DNA of 64,000 nucleotides from Streptomyces sp. NBC_01275 (GCF_026340655.1 NZ_JAPEOZ010000001.1:4464001-4528000); one strand, 5' to 3'. Counted from the stretch's first letter, positions 8,522 to 17,312 are shown. The notes: a model not told the origin generated them from the letters alone. Program-made: numbers and translations.

Positions 8522-8809
8522 TCAGACGGCGATCGCGACCTCCGCGAGGCCGCCCTGCTGGGCGACGACCGTGCGGTCCGCGGTGCCGCCCGGAACGAGG
8601 GCGCGGACGGTCCAGGTGCCCTCGGCCGCATAGAAGCGGAACTGTCCGGTCGCCGAGGTCGGGACCTCGGCCGTGAACTCGCCGGTCGAGTCCAGCAGGC
8701 GGACGTATCCGACCACCGGCTCGCCGTCGCGCGTCACCTGACCCTGGATCGTGGTCTCACCGGGCTTGATCGTCGAGGCGTCCGGGCCGCCGGCCTTCGC
8801 TCCACACAT
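8522..8809 (-). CDS. DUF1416 protein, sulfurtransferase operon
   Basis: A 95-aa cytoplasmic protein of the actinobacterial DUF1416 family, starting MCGAKAGGPDAS with an early Cys and predicted to be mostly beta (a transthyretin-like fold is likely). It lies 37 bp downstream of the sulfurtransferase, the conserved arrangement in actinobacteria, which suggests a partner role in sulfane-sulfur metabolism. The precise role is unknown. Confidence 0.87.
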   Translation of the reverse strand: MCGAKAGGPDASTIKPGETTIQGQVTRDGEPVVGYVRLLDSTGEFTAEVPTSATGQFRFYAAEGTWTVRALVPGGTADRTVVAQQGGLAEVAIAV

Positions 8810-8846
8810 GGTCTGTCCTTACGGGGTCAAGGGCTTGGTCGGGGGC

Positions 8847-9692
8847 TTACTTGTTGGCGCCGAGCTCGATCGGCACGCCGACGAGGGAGCCGTACTCGGT
8901 CCAGGAGCCGTCGTAGTTCTTGACGTTCTCCACGCCGAGCAGCTCGTGCAGCACGAACCAGGTGAGCGCGGAACGCTCACCGATACGGCAGTACGCGATG
9001 GTGTCCTTCGCCAGGTCGACCTGCTCGTCGGCGTAGAGCTCCTTGAGCGCGTCGTCCGACTTGAAGGTGCCGTCGTCGTTGGCGTTCTTCGACCACGGGA
9101 TGTTGCGGGCGGACGGGACGTGGCCCGGACGCTGCGACTGCTCCTGCGGCAGGTGGGCCGGGGCCAGCAGCTTGCCGGAGAACTCGTCGGGCGAGCGGAC
9201 GTCGACCAGGTTCTGCGCGCCGATCGCGGCGACGACGTCGTCACGGAAGGCGCGGATGGACGTGTCCTGCGGCTTGGCCTTGTAGTCGGTCGCCGGGCGC
9301 GCGGGCACGTCGGTGCCGTCGACCAGCTCGCGGGCGTCCAGCTCCCACTTCTTGCGGCCGCCGTCGAGGAGCTTGACGCCCTCGTGGCCGTACAGCTTGA
9401 AGTACCAGTAGGCGTAGGACGCGAACCAGTTGTTGTTGCCGCCGTAGAGGATCACCAGGGTGTCGTTGCCGATGCCCTTCGCGGACAGGAGCTTCTCGAA
9501 GCCCTCCTGGTCGACGAAGTCACGACGGACCGGGTCCTGGAGGTCCTTGGTCCAGTCGATGCGGATCGCGTTCTTGATGTGGTTCTTCTCGTAGGCGGAC
9601 GTGTCCTCGTCCACCTCGACGATCGCGATGTTCGGGTTGTCGAGGTTGGCCTCGACCCAGTCGGCGTCTACCAGGACGTCGCTGCGGCTCAT
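8847..9692 (-). CDS. cysA: Thiosulfate sulfurtransferase (tandem rhodanese)
   Basis: A 281-aa enzyme with two rhodanese domains. It moves sulfane sulfur from thiosulfate or 3-mercaptopyruvate to a thiol acceptor. The second domain has the active-site loop C235-R-I-G-E-R-S; the first is the inactive copy. A strong ribosome site (GGAGGAG, 7 nt before ATG) supports the start. The gene is preceded 139 bp upstream by a short Cys-containing leader peptide, implying control by cysteine supply, and followed by the DUF1416 gene. The name follows actinobacterial usage and should not be confused with the sulfate ABC ATPase CysA. Confidence 0.92.
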   Translation of the reverse strand: MSRSDVLVDADWVEANLDNPNIAIVEVDEDTSAYEKNHIKNAIRIDWTKDLQDPVRRDFVDQEGFEKLLSAKGIGNDTLVILYGGNNNWFASYAYWYFKLYGHEGVKLLDGGRKKWELDARELVDGTDVPARPATDYKAKPQDTSIRAFRDDVVAAIGAQNLVDVRSPDEFSGKLLAPAHLPQEQSQRPGHVPSARNIPWSKNANDDGTFKSDDALKELYADEQVDLAKDTIAYCRIGERSALTWFVLHELLGVENVKNYDGSWTEYGSLVGVPIELGANK

Positions 9693-9830
9693 GCTCGTTC
9701 TCCTCCGGGGCAGTTACGGCGGGGGTGTACAAGAAAGAGGGGTGCGCGGCCGGGTCTCGCCGGCGGCCGGCGCACGGATGCCCTCATACGAGGGCGCCGG
9801 GAGGCGCGGAAGGCCGGCGGCGCTTCCGCT

Positions 9831-9914
9831 TCAGAAAGTGCGACAGAGCATGGCGGCGACGCGGCACAGGTCTACTGCCCGCCGCTTCGTGAGATCCGCC
9901 TGTCGCTGCATCAT
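9831..9914 (-). CDS. 27-aa putative cysteine-responsive leader peptide
   Basis: A tiny gene encoding 27 residues with the core LTKRRAVDLCRVAAMLCR. Such [RK]RRxVDLCR leader peptides occur upstream of sulfur-metabolism genes in actinobacteria. The two Cys codons are proposed to let ribosomes sense charged tRNA-Cys. It has two consecutive ATGs (9914, 9911), a weak ribosome site, and ends 139 bp before the sulfurtransferase gene on the same strand. The regulatory role is known for the class and inferred here. Confidence 0.72.
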   Translation of the reverse strand: MMQRQADLTKRRAVDLCRVAAMLCRTF

Positions 9915-10171
9915 GCCGTCGATCGTAGGGACGGACGGGCGGGCATGTCACCAGCGCTCCGCATAGTGAGATGCGATCGTCCGAATTGTGGGATGAACGT
10001 GGGCCCGATCCCGCCGTACAGGGCCTCCGGGCGCATGTATCCGCCGTCACATCTACGGTGCGGACGGCGACGTCTCGCCTTTCGGACGCCGACCGTCCAT
10101 GTCCCCGTCCATGTCCCCGTACACGTGTGCGTCCCCGTCCGGGTCACCGTCCACCCCACCGAGGGCCTGTC
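9915..10171. other. Intergenic region with a short tandem repeat
   Basis: No gene seen. The left part should hold the promoter of the leader peptide and sulfurtransferase operon (minus strand). The right part (about 10093-10160) has degenerate 12-bp repeats of CCGTCCATGTCC just past the stop of the DUF2993 gene. Confidence 0.6.
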
Positions 10172-10906
10172 CTACCCGGCCAGCCGGACGTTCGAACCCT
10201 TCACCTTGATCTGCACACCGTCCTGCGCCGCCTCGACGCTGTCCAGCTGGATGCCGCCGGGCAGGTCGTCGATCTTCTGCTCGAAGTCGGTGATCGAGCG
10301 CACCTCGTTCTCCGCGGCCGACACCCCGCCGAAGCTGGGCAGCGAGTCGGCGTGCACACGGACGGTGTCGCCCTCGGCGGTGACCGTGCTCAGGACGGAG
10401 AGCGGCTGCGGCAGCTTGGTGCCGAGCACGGTCGCCTCGATGGTGACCTTGATCTTGCCGTTGCCTCCGTCGGCGAGGCCGACGACCTCGGCGGTGACGC
10501 CCGGCGCGACCTGAGTGGGCTCGGACTTGGCGGCCTTCAGCAGCTCGGCGTAGGCGATGGTCGCCGTGCCGGTGGCCGAGGAGGCGGTGGCGGAGCTGTA
10601 GTCGCCGGAGAAGTCGACGCCCTTCATGTCGGCCTCGAGGTCGTCGATACGGATCTTCTGACCGTCGGTGCCGACCGCCTCGTAGTCCTTGATGCCGATC
10701 TCGACGTCGTCCAGGGAGCCGCCGACGACCTGGGTGAGGAACGGGAAGCCCTTGATGGACACGTCCGGGGTGGCCGCGAGGTTCTCGGTGGTCTTCAGCT
10801 TGTCCGCCACCTCGCCCTGCGCGAGATGGACGGCGAGGCGGTCCGCGAGGACGAACAGACCGCCCAGGACCACGACGACGATCAGCAGTATTCGAAGCGC
10901 ACGCAT
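10172..10906 (-). CDS. DUF2993 (LmeA-like) phospholipid-binding protein
   Basis: A 244-aa exported or membrane-anchored protein. It has one N-terminal hydrophobic segment (residues 4-21) followed by a DUF2993 domain with the characteristic IKGFPFLTQVVGG stretch (about residues 51-63). The mycobacterial member LmeA binds phospholipid in the periplasm and affects lipoglycan synthesis; the Streptomyces role is unknown. A lone gene. Confidence 0.85.
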   Translation of the reverse strand: MRALRILLIVVVVLGGLFVLADRLAVHLAQGEVADKLKTTENLAATPDVSIKGFPFLTQVVGGSLDDVEIGIKDYEAVGTDGQKIRIDDLEADMKGVDFSGDYSSATASSATGTATIAYAELLKAAKSEPTQVAPGVTAEVVGLADGGNGKIKVTIEATVLGTKLPQPLSVLSTVTAEGDTVRVHADSLPSFGGVSAAENEVRSITDFEQKIDDLPGGIQLDSVEAAQDGVQIKVKGSNVRLAG

Positions 10907-11060
10907 GCGGTCGTTCCCCCACCCGGATGGCCTGCAAAGGTCAGTTGACGGCCCACGGTAACCCTCGGGGGAAGGGCTTCCGCGGGATTGTCGATCAGCT
11001 GTGACAGACCCCCGGGGGCCGGCAATCTCCGCCGGCTCCTCGGAAGTTGCGCGTAGTCGC

Positions 11061-12257
11061 CTACGCCAGCGCCCGGCCCAGCACGTACACCGCCGGGGCC
11101 GCGGCGGCCAGCGGCAGGGCCACGCCCGCCGTGAAGTGGACGAAGCGGGACGGGTAGTCGTAGCTCGCGACCCGGTGGCCGATCAGCGCGCACACCGCCG
11201 CGCCCGCGCCGAGCAGCGCGCCCCGCGCGCCCATGCCGGTCATCCCGCCGACCGCGATGCCCGCGCCCGCCGCGGCGAGCAGGGCGACGACGACGGAGGC
11301 CGGGGTGGGCAGCGGCAGCGCGCGGGCCAGCACGGCCACCGCGACCGCGGCCGCGCCGACCGTCACCGCGTCCGGGTCCGCGCCGAGGTGACCGGTGGCG
11401 AGGACGGCCAGGGCGGAGGAGGCGACGGTCGCCATCAGGCCGTACATGCGCTCGTCGGGGTCGGCGTGCGAGCGCAGCTGAAGGACGAGGCAGAGCAGGA
11501 CCCACACGCCGAGGGTGCCGAGGATCGCCGCGGGCGCGTGCTCGCGGCCGGCCGCGAGGAGGACGACGTCGGAGACCAGCGCGCCCAGGAAGGCGAGCGC
11601 GATGCCCTGCCGGGCCGGCCACATGCCGTTCAGCCGGAACCAGCCCGCCGCGGTGACGGCCTGCAGGGCGACCAGCGGGACCAGCAGGGCGTACGACCCG
11701 ATGGCCGCCGTGCCGGACAGGAGCAGGCCGAGGAGCGCGGTGAGCGCCGCGGGCTGCATGCCCGGCTCGATGATCGGGGAGCGGCCCTCGAGCCGGGCCC
11801 GCTGGGCGTCGGTGACGCGGGCGTTGCCGGCGACGGTCGCGGGGCCGTAGGAGGCGCCGACGCCGCCCTCCGGCTCACCGCTCGTCTGCGCCTGCGCCTG
11901 CGGCGCGGGGGCGGCCGGGGGCAGGGCGTCGCCGTAGGCGTTCGCGTAGGGGGAGGGCGGCGCGTCGCCCGTCTGCGGGGGCAGATAGGCGGTCTGGGCC
12001 GGGTCCGCGACGACCGGGGCCTGCACGCTCGTCTCCCAGGTCTGGCCCTGCCACTCCTGCGTGTACTGGAGGTGGGCCTGCGGCTCGTCGTACCCCTGCG
12101 GCTGCCCGGGCCACGCCTGCTGCGGGGGGTACTGCTGCTGGGGCTGCTGGGCGGGCTGCTGCTGCTGGGCGTACGGGTCGTAGCCCTCGTACGGCTGATA
12201 CGGCTCGTACGGCTGCTGATGCGGCTGATGCTGCTGATACGGCTGCTGGTCGGTCAT
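11061..12257 (-). CDS. Gln/Tyr-rich-tailed polytopic membrane protein
   Basis: A 398-aa membrane protein of unknown function. The first 130 residues are low-complexity (YQPYEGYDPYAQQQQP type), then a linker, then about eight to nine hydrophobic spans from residue 170 to the end. I chose the ATG at 12257 because GGAGGG lies at the right distance; a GTG at 12263 would add two residues. It follows the sulfur-carrier gene with a 2-bp gap, so translation is probably coupled. Confidence 0.82.
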   Translation of the reverse strand: MTDQQPYQQHQPHQQPYEPYQPYEGYDPYAQQQQPAQQPQQQYPPQQAWPGQPQGYDEPQAHLQYTQEWQGQTWETSVQAPVVADPAQTAYLPPQTGDAPPSPYANAYGDALPPAAPAPQAQAQTSGEPEGGVGASYGPATVAGNARVTDAQRARLEGRSPIIEPGMQPAALTALLGLLLSGTAAIGSYALLVPLVALQAVTAAGWFRLNGMWPARQGIALAFLGALVSDVVLLAAGREHAPAAILGTLGVWVLLCLVLQLRSHADPDERMYGLMATVASSALAVLATGHLGADPDAVTVGAAAVAVAVLARALPLPTPASVVVALLAAAGAGIAVGGMTGMGARGALLGAGAAVCALIGHRVASYDYPSRFVHFTAGVALPLAAAAPAVYVLGRALA

Positions 12258-12259
12258 CG

Positions 12260-12514
12260 TCACCCTCCTGCGAACGGCGGGAGCACCTCGACCGTGCCGC
12301 CGTCGGCCAGCCGTACCGTCTCATGGTCGCGGGTGCCCACGGGGTCACCGTCGACGAGGAACGAGCATCGCTGCAGGACACGCACGAGTTCGCCGGGGTG
12401 TCGCGCGCGTGCGGCGGTGAGTGCCTCGGCGAGGGTGTCCGCGTCGTGCGGCTCCTCGGCGACCCCGGCCGCGGCCTTCGCGGCCGCCCAGTAGCGCACC
12501 GTGACCTTGGGCAT
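12260..12514 (-). CDS. MoaD/ThiS-family sulfur carrier protein
   Basis: An 84-aa ubiquitin-like protein ending in the diagnostic di-Gly (PPFAGG), which is adenylated and converted to a thiocarboxylate to donate sulfur (for example to molybdopterin or another cofactor). The start ATG has GAGGAA 5 nt upstream. No partner MoaE, ThiG or activating enzyme is next to it, so the pathway cannot be assigned. It is probably co-transcribed with the membrane-protein gene. Confidence 0.85.
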   Translation of the reverse strand: MPKVTVRYWAAAKAAAGVAEEPHDADTLAEALTAARARHPGELVRVLQRCSFLVDGDPVGTRDHETVRLADGGTVEVLPPFAGG

Positions 12515-12551
12515 CGGATTCCTCAATCAATCGGCTGTGTACACGGTCAGG

Positions 12552-13391
12552 CTAGCCCGCCCGCGCAGCCGCCCAGTCCCCGATGCGGGCCAGCAGACGG
12601 TCGTCGGCGGCGTGCTCAGCGTGGCCCATGCCGGGCTCCAGCCAGAGTTCGCCGTGGTCACCGGCGGCCTCGGCCAGCATCCGGGGGTGGTCGAGGGGGA
12701 AGTAGCCGTCCCGGTCGCCGTGCACGATCAGCAGCGGGGTGGGGGCGATCTTCGGGACGGCCTCCGTCGGGGAGAGCGGCACCGGATCCCACTCACGGTG
12801 GTGGATACGGGTGCCGAAGCCGTAGCGGCCGACCAGGCGGCCCTCGGGGCGGGTGACCATCCAGTGCAGTCGGCGCATGGGGGCGGTGCCCCGGTAGTAC
12901 CAGCGGGCGGGCGCGCTCACCGAGACGACGGCGTCCACCGTCCCCTCGTAGAGCGCCGCGTGGCGCAGCACCACCGAGCCGCCCATGGAGAAGCCGACCG
13001 TCACCACGCGCGCGTGCCCTCGCCCGCGCGCCCAGTCCACCGCGGCGGCCAGGTCGAGGACCTCGCGGTCGCCGACGGTGGAGCGCCCGCCGGAGCGGCC
13101 GTGGCCGCGGAAGGAGAAGGTGACGACGGCCCCGTGCCGGGCGAGGGCGGACGCCACGCGCCGTACCTGCGGGCGGTCCACGTCACCCGTGAACCCATGT
13201 GCGATCACGAACACCGGGTGACGGGCGGATGGCGCGGAGGCGTCGTATACAACCGCACCCGGGTCGTATACGGAATCGATGGAAATCCCGTCGGCGGTGG
13301 GCAGAAACGTCCGCAATGGTGTGCGCGTGCCCGTCTCGGAATTCGGACGAACGGTGGAACCCGCCACATGACCTGCCGGACTGCTGCTCAT
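12552..13391 (-). CDS. Alpha/beta hydrolase
   Basis: A 279-aa alpha/beta hydrolase. The nucleophile elbow is GFSMGG, the acid is probably the second Asp of HGDRDGYFP, and the catalytic His is in GMGHAEH. An oxyanion region HGFTGD lies near residue 67. It resembles small cytoplasmic esterase/lipase-like hydrolases; the substrate is unknown. It diverges from glnR, sharing the 217-bp region 13392-13608. Confidence 0.85.
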   Translation of the reverse strand: MSSSPAGHVAGSTVRPNSETGTRTPLRTFLPTADGISIDSVYDPGAVVYDASAPSARHPVFVIAHGFTGDVDRPQVRRVASALARHGAVVTFSFRGHGRSGGRSTVGDREVLDLAAAVDWARGRGHARVVTVGFSMGGSVVLRHAALYEGTVDAVVSVSAPARWYYRGTAPMRRLHWMVTRPEGRLVGRYGFGTRIHHREWDPVPLSPTEAVPKIAPTPLLIVHGDRDGYFPLDHPRMLAEAAGDHGELWLEPGMGHAEHAADDRLLARIGDWAAARAG

Positions 13392-13608
13392 GTGGGCTAT
13401 TCTGCTGGACAGAGGACTCGGGCAGCGTAGCCCCCGGGTCCTTTTGTGCTTTCGGAAGTGTTGTATACGAAACGGGAACCGGGCGGGAAACGCCAGGTGA
13501 CCGCGGGTGTACGGGCCCCGGGAACGCAGCGCAGTCCGCATGCAATGCCATGCGGTGCAATGCCGCAGTGCCAAACGTCCTCGCAGGGACCGAGGAGGAA
13601 CCAGACGT

Positions 13609-14397
13609 ATGAGTTCTCTGCTGCTCCTGACCAACGCTCTCCAGCCGTCGACGGAGGTGCTCCCCGCGCTGGGCCTCCTGCTGCACAACGTGCGCGTGGC
13701 TCCGGCCGAGGGACCCGCTCTCGTCGACACCCCGGGCGCCGACGTCATCCTGATCGACGGACGCCGTGACCTTCCGCAGGTCCGCAGCCTGTGCCAGCTG
13801 CTGCGCTCCACCGGCCCGGGCTGTCCGCTCATCCTCGTCGTGACCGAGGGCGGCCTCGCGGCCGTCACCGCCGACTGGGGCATCGACGACGTACTCCTCG
13901 ACACGGCCGGACCCGCCGAGGTGGAGGCCCGCCTCCGCCTGGCCATGGGCCGCCAGCAGATCGTCAACGACGACTCCCCGATGGAGATCCGCAACGGCGA
14001 TCTGTCGGTGGACGAGGCGACCTACAGCGCGAAGCTGAAGGGCCGGGTCCTCGACCTCACCTTCAAGGAGTTCGAGCTCCTGAAGTACCTGGCCCAGCAC
14101 CCGGGCCGCGTCTTCACGCGCGCACAGCTCCTCCAGGAGGTCTGGGGCTACGACTACTTCGGCGGCACCCGCACCGTCGACGTGCACGTACGACGGCTGC
14201 GCGCCAAGCTCGGCCCGGAGCACGAGTCGCTGATCGGGACCGTCCGCAACGTCGGTTATCGATTCGTTACGCCCGAGAAGGGCGAGCGCGCGACCGAGGA
14301 CGCGAAGGCCAAGACGGACCGGCCGGAGCAGTCAAAAGCGGAGGATGCGGACAACGCGGCCGCCCTGGACGCCGAAGAGGTCTCGACGGAGGTGTAG
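13609..14397 (+). CDS. glnR: GlnR, global nitrogen regulator
   Basis: A 262-aa OmpR-type orphan response regulator that controls nitrogen assimilation (glnA, amtB, nir genes). The receiver domain (residues 1-115) is atypical, with few acidic pocket residues ([11 protein letters not shown]), as known for GlnR, which works as a constitutive homodimer. The C-terminal winged helix is at about 125-225 ([31 protein letters not shown]). The tail of about 35 residues is charged and disordered. An AGGAGG-type site lies just before the ATG at 13609. No histidine kinase is adjacent, as expected. Confidence 0.93.
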   Translation: MSSLLLLTNALQPSTEVLPALGLLLHNVRVAPAEGPALVDTPGADVILIDGRRDLPQVRSLCQLLRSTGPGCPLILVVTEGGLAAVTADWGIDDVLLDTAGPAEVEARLRLAMGRQQIVNDDSPMEIRNGDLSVDEATYSAKLKGRVLDLTFKEFELLKYLAQHPGRVFTRAQLLQEVWGYDYFGGTRTVDVHVRRLRAKLGPEHESLIGTVRNVGYRFVTPEKGERATEDAKAKTDRPEQSKAEDADNAAALDAEEVSTEV

Positions 14398-14417
14398 TAC
14401 CCGCCGGTAGGCCCGGC

Positions 14418-14481
14418 ACCCGCTCGGGAAGGGCGTTGCTCGCGCACAGGGAAGCTCCTGTACGCCCTGCCCAGAGCGGGT
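14418..14481 (+). terminator. Hairpin terminator after glnR
   Basis: Imperfect 20-bp stem: ACCCGCTC... at 14418 pairs with ...GAGCGGGT ending at 14481, with an inner ACAGG/CCTGT hairpin. It has no U-tract, typical of streptomycete terminators, and lies 21 bp past the glnR stop. Confidence 0.6.
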
Positions 14482-14490
14482 CCATCCGCG

Positions 14491-14496
14491 TAGACT
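14491..14496 (+). promoter_or_regulatory. -10 box for a leaderless lacI-type transcript
   Basis: TAGACT lies 6 nt before the GTG start, and no ribosome site is present. This spacing places the transcription start at or next to the GTG, as in leaderless actinobacterial mRNAs. The -35 is weak (CTGCCC, 18 bp upstream). Confidence 0.55.
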
Positions 14497-14502
14497 CCGC
14501 GC

Positions 14503-15525
14503 GTGGCCAAGGTGACTCGGGATGACGTGGCGCGACTGGCGGGTACCTCCACCGCCGTCGTCAGCTATGTGATCAACAACGGACCCCGGCCGGTCGCCCC
14601 GGCCACGCGCGAGCGTGTCCTCGCCGCCATCAAGGAACTGGGGTACCGGCCCGACCGGGTCGCCCAGGCGATGGCGTCCCGGCGCACCGACCTCATAGGC
14701 CTGATCGTGCCGGACGCGCGCCAGCCCTTCTTCGGGGAGATGGCGCACGCGGTCGAACAGGCCGCATCCGAGCGCGGAAAAATGGTGCTCGTCGGCAACT
14801 CCGACTACGTCGGCGAGCGCGAGGTCCACTATCTGCGGGCGTTCCTCGGCATGCGCGTCTCGGGGCTCATCCTCGTCAGCCACGCGCTCAACGACAACGC
14901 CGCCGCCGAGATCGACGCGTGGGACGCCCGGGTCGTCCTGCTGCACGAGCGGCCCGAGGCCATCGACGACGTCGCCGTCGTCACCGACGACCTCGGCGGC
15001 GCCCAGCTCGCCGTACGCCACCTCCTCGAGCACGGCTACGAGTACGTCGCCTGTGTCGGCGGCACCGCGGAGACCCCCTCGGTCGGCGACCCCGTCTCCG
15101 ACCACGTCGAGGGCTGGCGGCGCGCGATGGACGAGGCCGGGGTGAGCACGGAGGGGCGGCTCTTCGAGGCGCCGTACAACCGCTACGACGCCTACAAGGT
15201 GGGCCTGGAACTGCTGGCGGGACCGGACCGGCCGCCGGCCGTCTTCTGCTCCACCGACGACCAGGCGATCGGCCTGCTGCGTGCGGCGCGCGAGCTGCGC
15301 ATCGAGGTGCCCGGCGAGCTGGCGGTGGCCGGCTTCGACGACATCAAGGAGGCGGCCCTCGCCGACCCTCCTCTGACAACGATCGCATCGGACCGCTCGG
15401 CGATGGCCCGCGCGGCGGTGGACCTGGTGCTGGACGACGGGCTGCGGGTCGCGGGCTCGCGGCGCGAGCGGCTGAAGGTGTTCCCGTCGCGGCTGGTGCC
15501 GCGTCGGTCGTGCGGCTGCGAATGA
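14503..15525 (+). CDS. LacI-family transcriptional regulator
   Basis: A 340-aa repressor. The N-terminal helix-turn-helix is clear ([20 protein letters not shown], residues 4-23) with the hinge [11 protein letters not shown], then a periplasmic-binding-protein-like effector domain starting IGLIVPD. The effector is unknown; there are no sugar genes beside it. GTG start, probably leaderless. The C-terminus RRSCGCE is Cys-rich, unusual for LacI proteins generally but common in streptomycete members. Confidence 0.88.
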   Translation: MAKVTRDDVARLAGTSTAVVSYVINNGPRPVAPATRERVLAAIKELGYRPDRVAQAMASRRTDLIGLIVPDARQPFFGEMAHAVEQAASERGKMVLVGNSDYVGEREVHYLRAFLGMRVSGLILVSHALNDNAAAEIDAWDARVVLLHERPEAIDDVAVVTDDLGGAQLAVRHLLEHGYEYVACVGGTAETPSVGDPVSDHVEGWRRAMDEAGVSTEGRLFEAPYNRYDAYKVGLELLAGPDRPPAVFCSTDDQAIGLLRAARELRIEVPGELAVAGFDDIKEAALADPPLTTIASDRSAMARAAVDLVLDDGLRVAGSRRERLKVFPSRLVPRRSCGCE

Positions 15526-15640
15526 CCGTCCGGCGACCCGACCGATGAGCGTCCGGCGGCTTGCATGAGGGTTGCCTGAGAGACCTCGCCTCCCTGCCGG
15601 ATTCGGCTTTATATCGGGCATACGAGGTTCTGGCGGGCTT

Positions 15641-15673
15641 CTCAGGGAGCACTCAGGGAGCTCTCATGGTCTC
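15641..15673 (+). promoter_or_regulatory. Three 11-bp phased direct repeats, probable OmpR-type operator
   Basis: CTCAGGGAGCA, CTCAGGGAGCT and CTCATGGTCTC follow one another with exact 11-bp phasing, one helical turn, 18-50 bp before the protease start. OmpR-family regulators bind such repeats, and the response regulator at 17313 is the natural candidate. CTCAGGGAG recurs at 16975, before the 69-aa gene. Confidence 0.6.
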
Positions 15674-15675
15674 GG

Positions 15676-15690
15676 GACAAGCTTCTTGTC
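15676..15690. repeat. 15-bp inverted repeat abutting a start codon
   Basis: GACAAG-CTT-CTTGTC ends at the base before the protease ATG, where a ribosome site would be expected. It could be an operator or an RNA hairpin affecting initiation. Confidence 0.5.
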
Positions 15691-16959
15691 ATGACCGAGA
15701 GCATCCGCCGCAGCGGCGAGTACGAGAACCACGAGAACCCGTACCAGGCCCCGTACGAGGGCGCCCAGCAGCACGCTTCCGCCCCCGTGGGCTCCTCTCC
15801 CGTGGGCTCCTCTCCGGTGAACCCGGAGTGGCCGCCCCCGCCGGCGTACCAGCCGATCGCGCAGCAGGTGCAGCAGCCGGTGCAGCAGCAGCCGGTGCAG
15901 CAGCCGGTCGTAGAGCCCACCTCGGTGTGGCCGGGTCAGCCGCAGACCGCATACGCCTCCTCGGCCGATTTCTCGGCCGGTTCCTCGGACGGTTCCTCGG
16001 ACGGTTCCGGGAGCGGCGACGGCGGGACCGCTCTCCTCACCGCGGTGGCCGTGGAGCCCGCGCCCAAGAAGAAGCGCACCCGCGGCCCGCTGGCGCTGCT
16101 CGCCGCCGTGGCGATCGTCGCCGCGGCCATCGGCGGCGGCACGGCGTACGGCATCCAGGAGCTGACCGGCAAGGACCAGGTGGTCTCCTCCTCGACGACC
16201 ACCAGCGTGGTGCCCTCCAGCAAGCAGGGCGACGTCGCCACGATCGCCGCGGCGGTCAGCCCGAGCGTCGTCGAGATCAGCGCCACCCTCAGCAACGGGT
16301 CGTCCACCGGCTCCGGCGTGATCATCACCAGCGACGGCGAGATCGTCACCAACAACCACGTCATCTCCGGGGCCTCCTCGATCAAGGTGACGACCAGCGA
16401 CGGCAAGTCCTACACCGCCAAGGTCGTCGGCACCGACAGCAAGAAGGACCTCGCGCTGATCAAGCTGGAGAACGCGTCCGGTCTGAAGGCGGCGACCCTC
16501 GGCAACTCCGACGGCGTGCAGGTCGGCGACACGGTCGTGGCGATCGGCTCCCCCGAGGGCCTGACCGGCACCGTCACCAGCGGCATAGTCTCCGCCCTGG
16601 ACCGTGACGTGACCGTCTCGACCGACGAGAGCCAGAGCCAGAGTCAGAGCCAGGGCAGCGAGGGCGGCGACGGGAGCTGGCCCTTCCAGTTCGGCGGTCA
16701 GCAGTTCAACGGCGACACCGGCACCTCGACCACGACCTACAAGGCGCTCCAGACCGACGCCTCGCTCAACCCCGGCAACTCCGGCGGCGCGCTGATCGAC
16801 GCCGCGGGCAACATCGTCGGCATCAACTCCGCGATGTACTCGGCCGCCTCGTCCTCGTCGTCCTCCGACGCCGGCAGCGTCGGCCTCGGCTTCGCCATCC
16901 CGATCAACACCGTCAAGTCCGACCTGGCCACACTGCGGGCCGGCGGCTCCGACAGCTGA
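15691..16959 (+). CDS. HtrA/DegP-like membrane-anchored serine protease without PDZ
   Basis: A 422-aa trypsin-like protease facing the outside. A long Pro/Gln/Ser-rich cytoplasmic N-terminus (about 1-125) is followed by KKKR, one membrane span (about 131-150) and the protease domain (about 180-415). The catalytic triad is visible as NNHV (His), KKDLALI (Asp) and NPGNSGGAL (Ser). The PDZ domain typical of HtrA is absent: the protein ends at the protease domain. An inserted Ser/Gln-rich loop precedes the Ser motif. It is followed by a small gene and a two-component system; envelope-stress control is an inference supported by the repeats upstream. Confidence 0.9.
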   Translation: MTESIRRSGEYENHENPYQAPYEGAQQHASAPVGSSPVGSSPVNPEWPPPPAYQPIAQQVQQPVQQQPVQQPVVEPTSVWPGQPQTAYASSADFSAGSSDGSSDGSGSGDGGTALLTAVAVEPAPKKKRTRGPLALLAAVAIVAAAIGGGTAYGIQELTGKDQVVSSSTTTSVVPSSKQGDVATIAAAVSPSVVEISATLSNGSSTGSGVIITSDGEIVTNNHVISGASSIKVTTSDGKSYTAKVVGTDSKKDLALIKLENASGLKAATLGNSDGVQVGDTVVAIGSPEGLTGTVTSGIVSALDRDVTVSTDESQSQSQSQGSEGGDGSWPFQFGGQQFNGDTGTSTTTYKALQTDASLNPGNSGGALIDAAGNIVGINSAMYSAASSSSSSDAGSVGLGFAIPINTVKSDLATLRAGGSDS

Positions 16960-16988
16960 ACCACCTTCTAGCGCTCAGGGAGTACGTC

Positions 16989-17198
16989 ATGATCCAGCAG
17001 GTTTCGCACACGGTGACCGGCGTCGGCGCGGCCGACCTCGCCCTGGCCCTCGACGTGGCGTTCGCACTGCACGCCCCGGTGACGCCGACCCGGGCGCCGG
17101 AGGTGGCGGCCCCGCAGCTGATGGGCCTGCGCACCACCGCCGCCCGCCCGCACCTGCGCAAGGTGCCGCTGACCCGGCTCACGACGATGCGCGGCTGA
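16989..17198 (+). CDS. 69-aa hypothetical protein
   Basis: A small gene between the protease and the two-component genes. It has an AGGGAG ribosome site 6 nt before the ATG and strong G/C bias at codon position three, so it is probably real. The product is Ala/Pro/Arg-rich with no membrane span or known motif (ends RKVPLTRLTTMRG). The ribosome site is part of a CTCAGGGAG element also present before the protease. Function unknown. Confidence 0.6.
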   Translation: MIQQVSHTVTGVGAADLALALDVAFALHAPVTPTRAPEVAAPQLMGLRTTAARPHLRKVPLTRLTTMRG

Positions 17199-17312
17199 AC
17201 CTCCCCGCTCCGAACCCGCCGCCCGTCGTCCCTAACGCACCGGCCGGGAAGCATGCGAGGCTGAAAGCGCTCAGCCCCCGCCCGTCCCACCGCACCCGAG
17301 GAATCCACGCCC

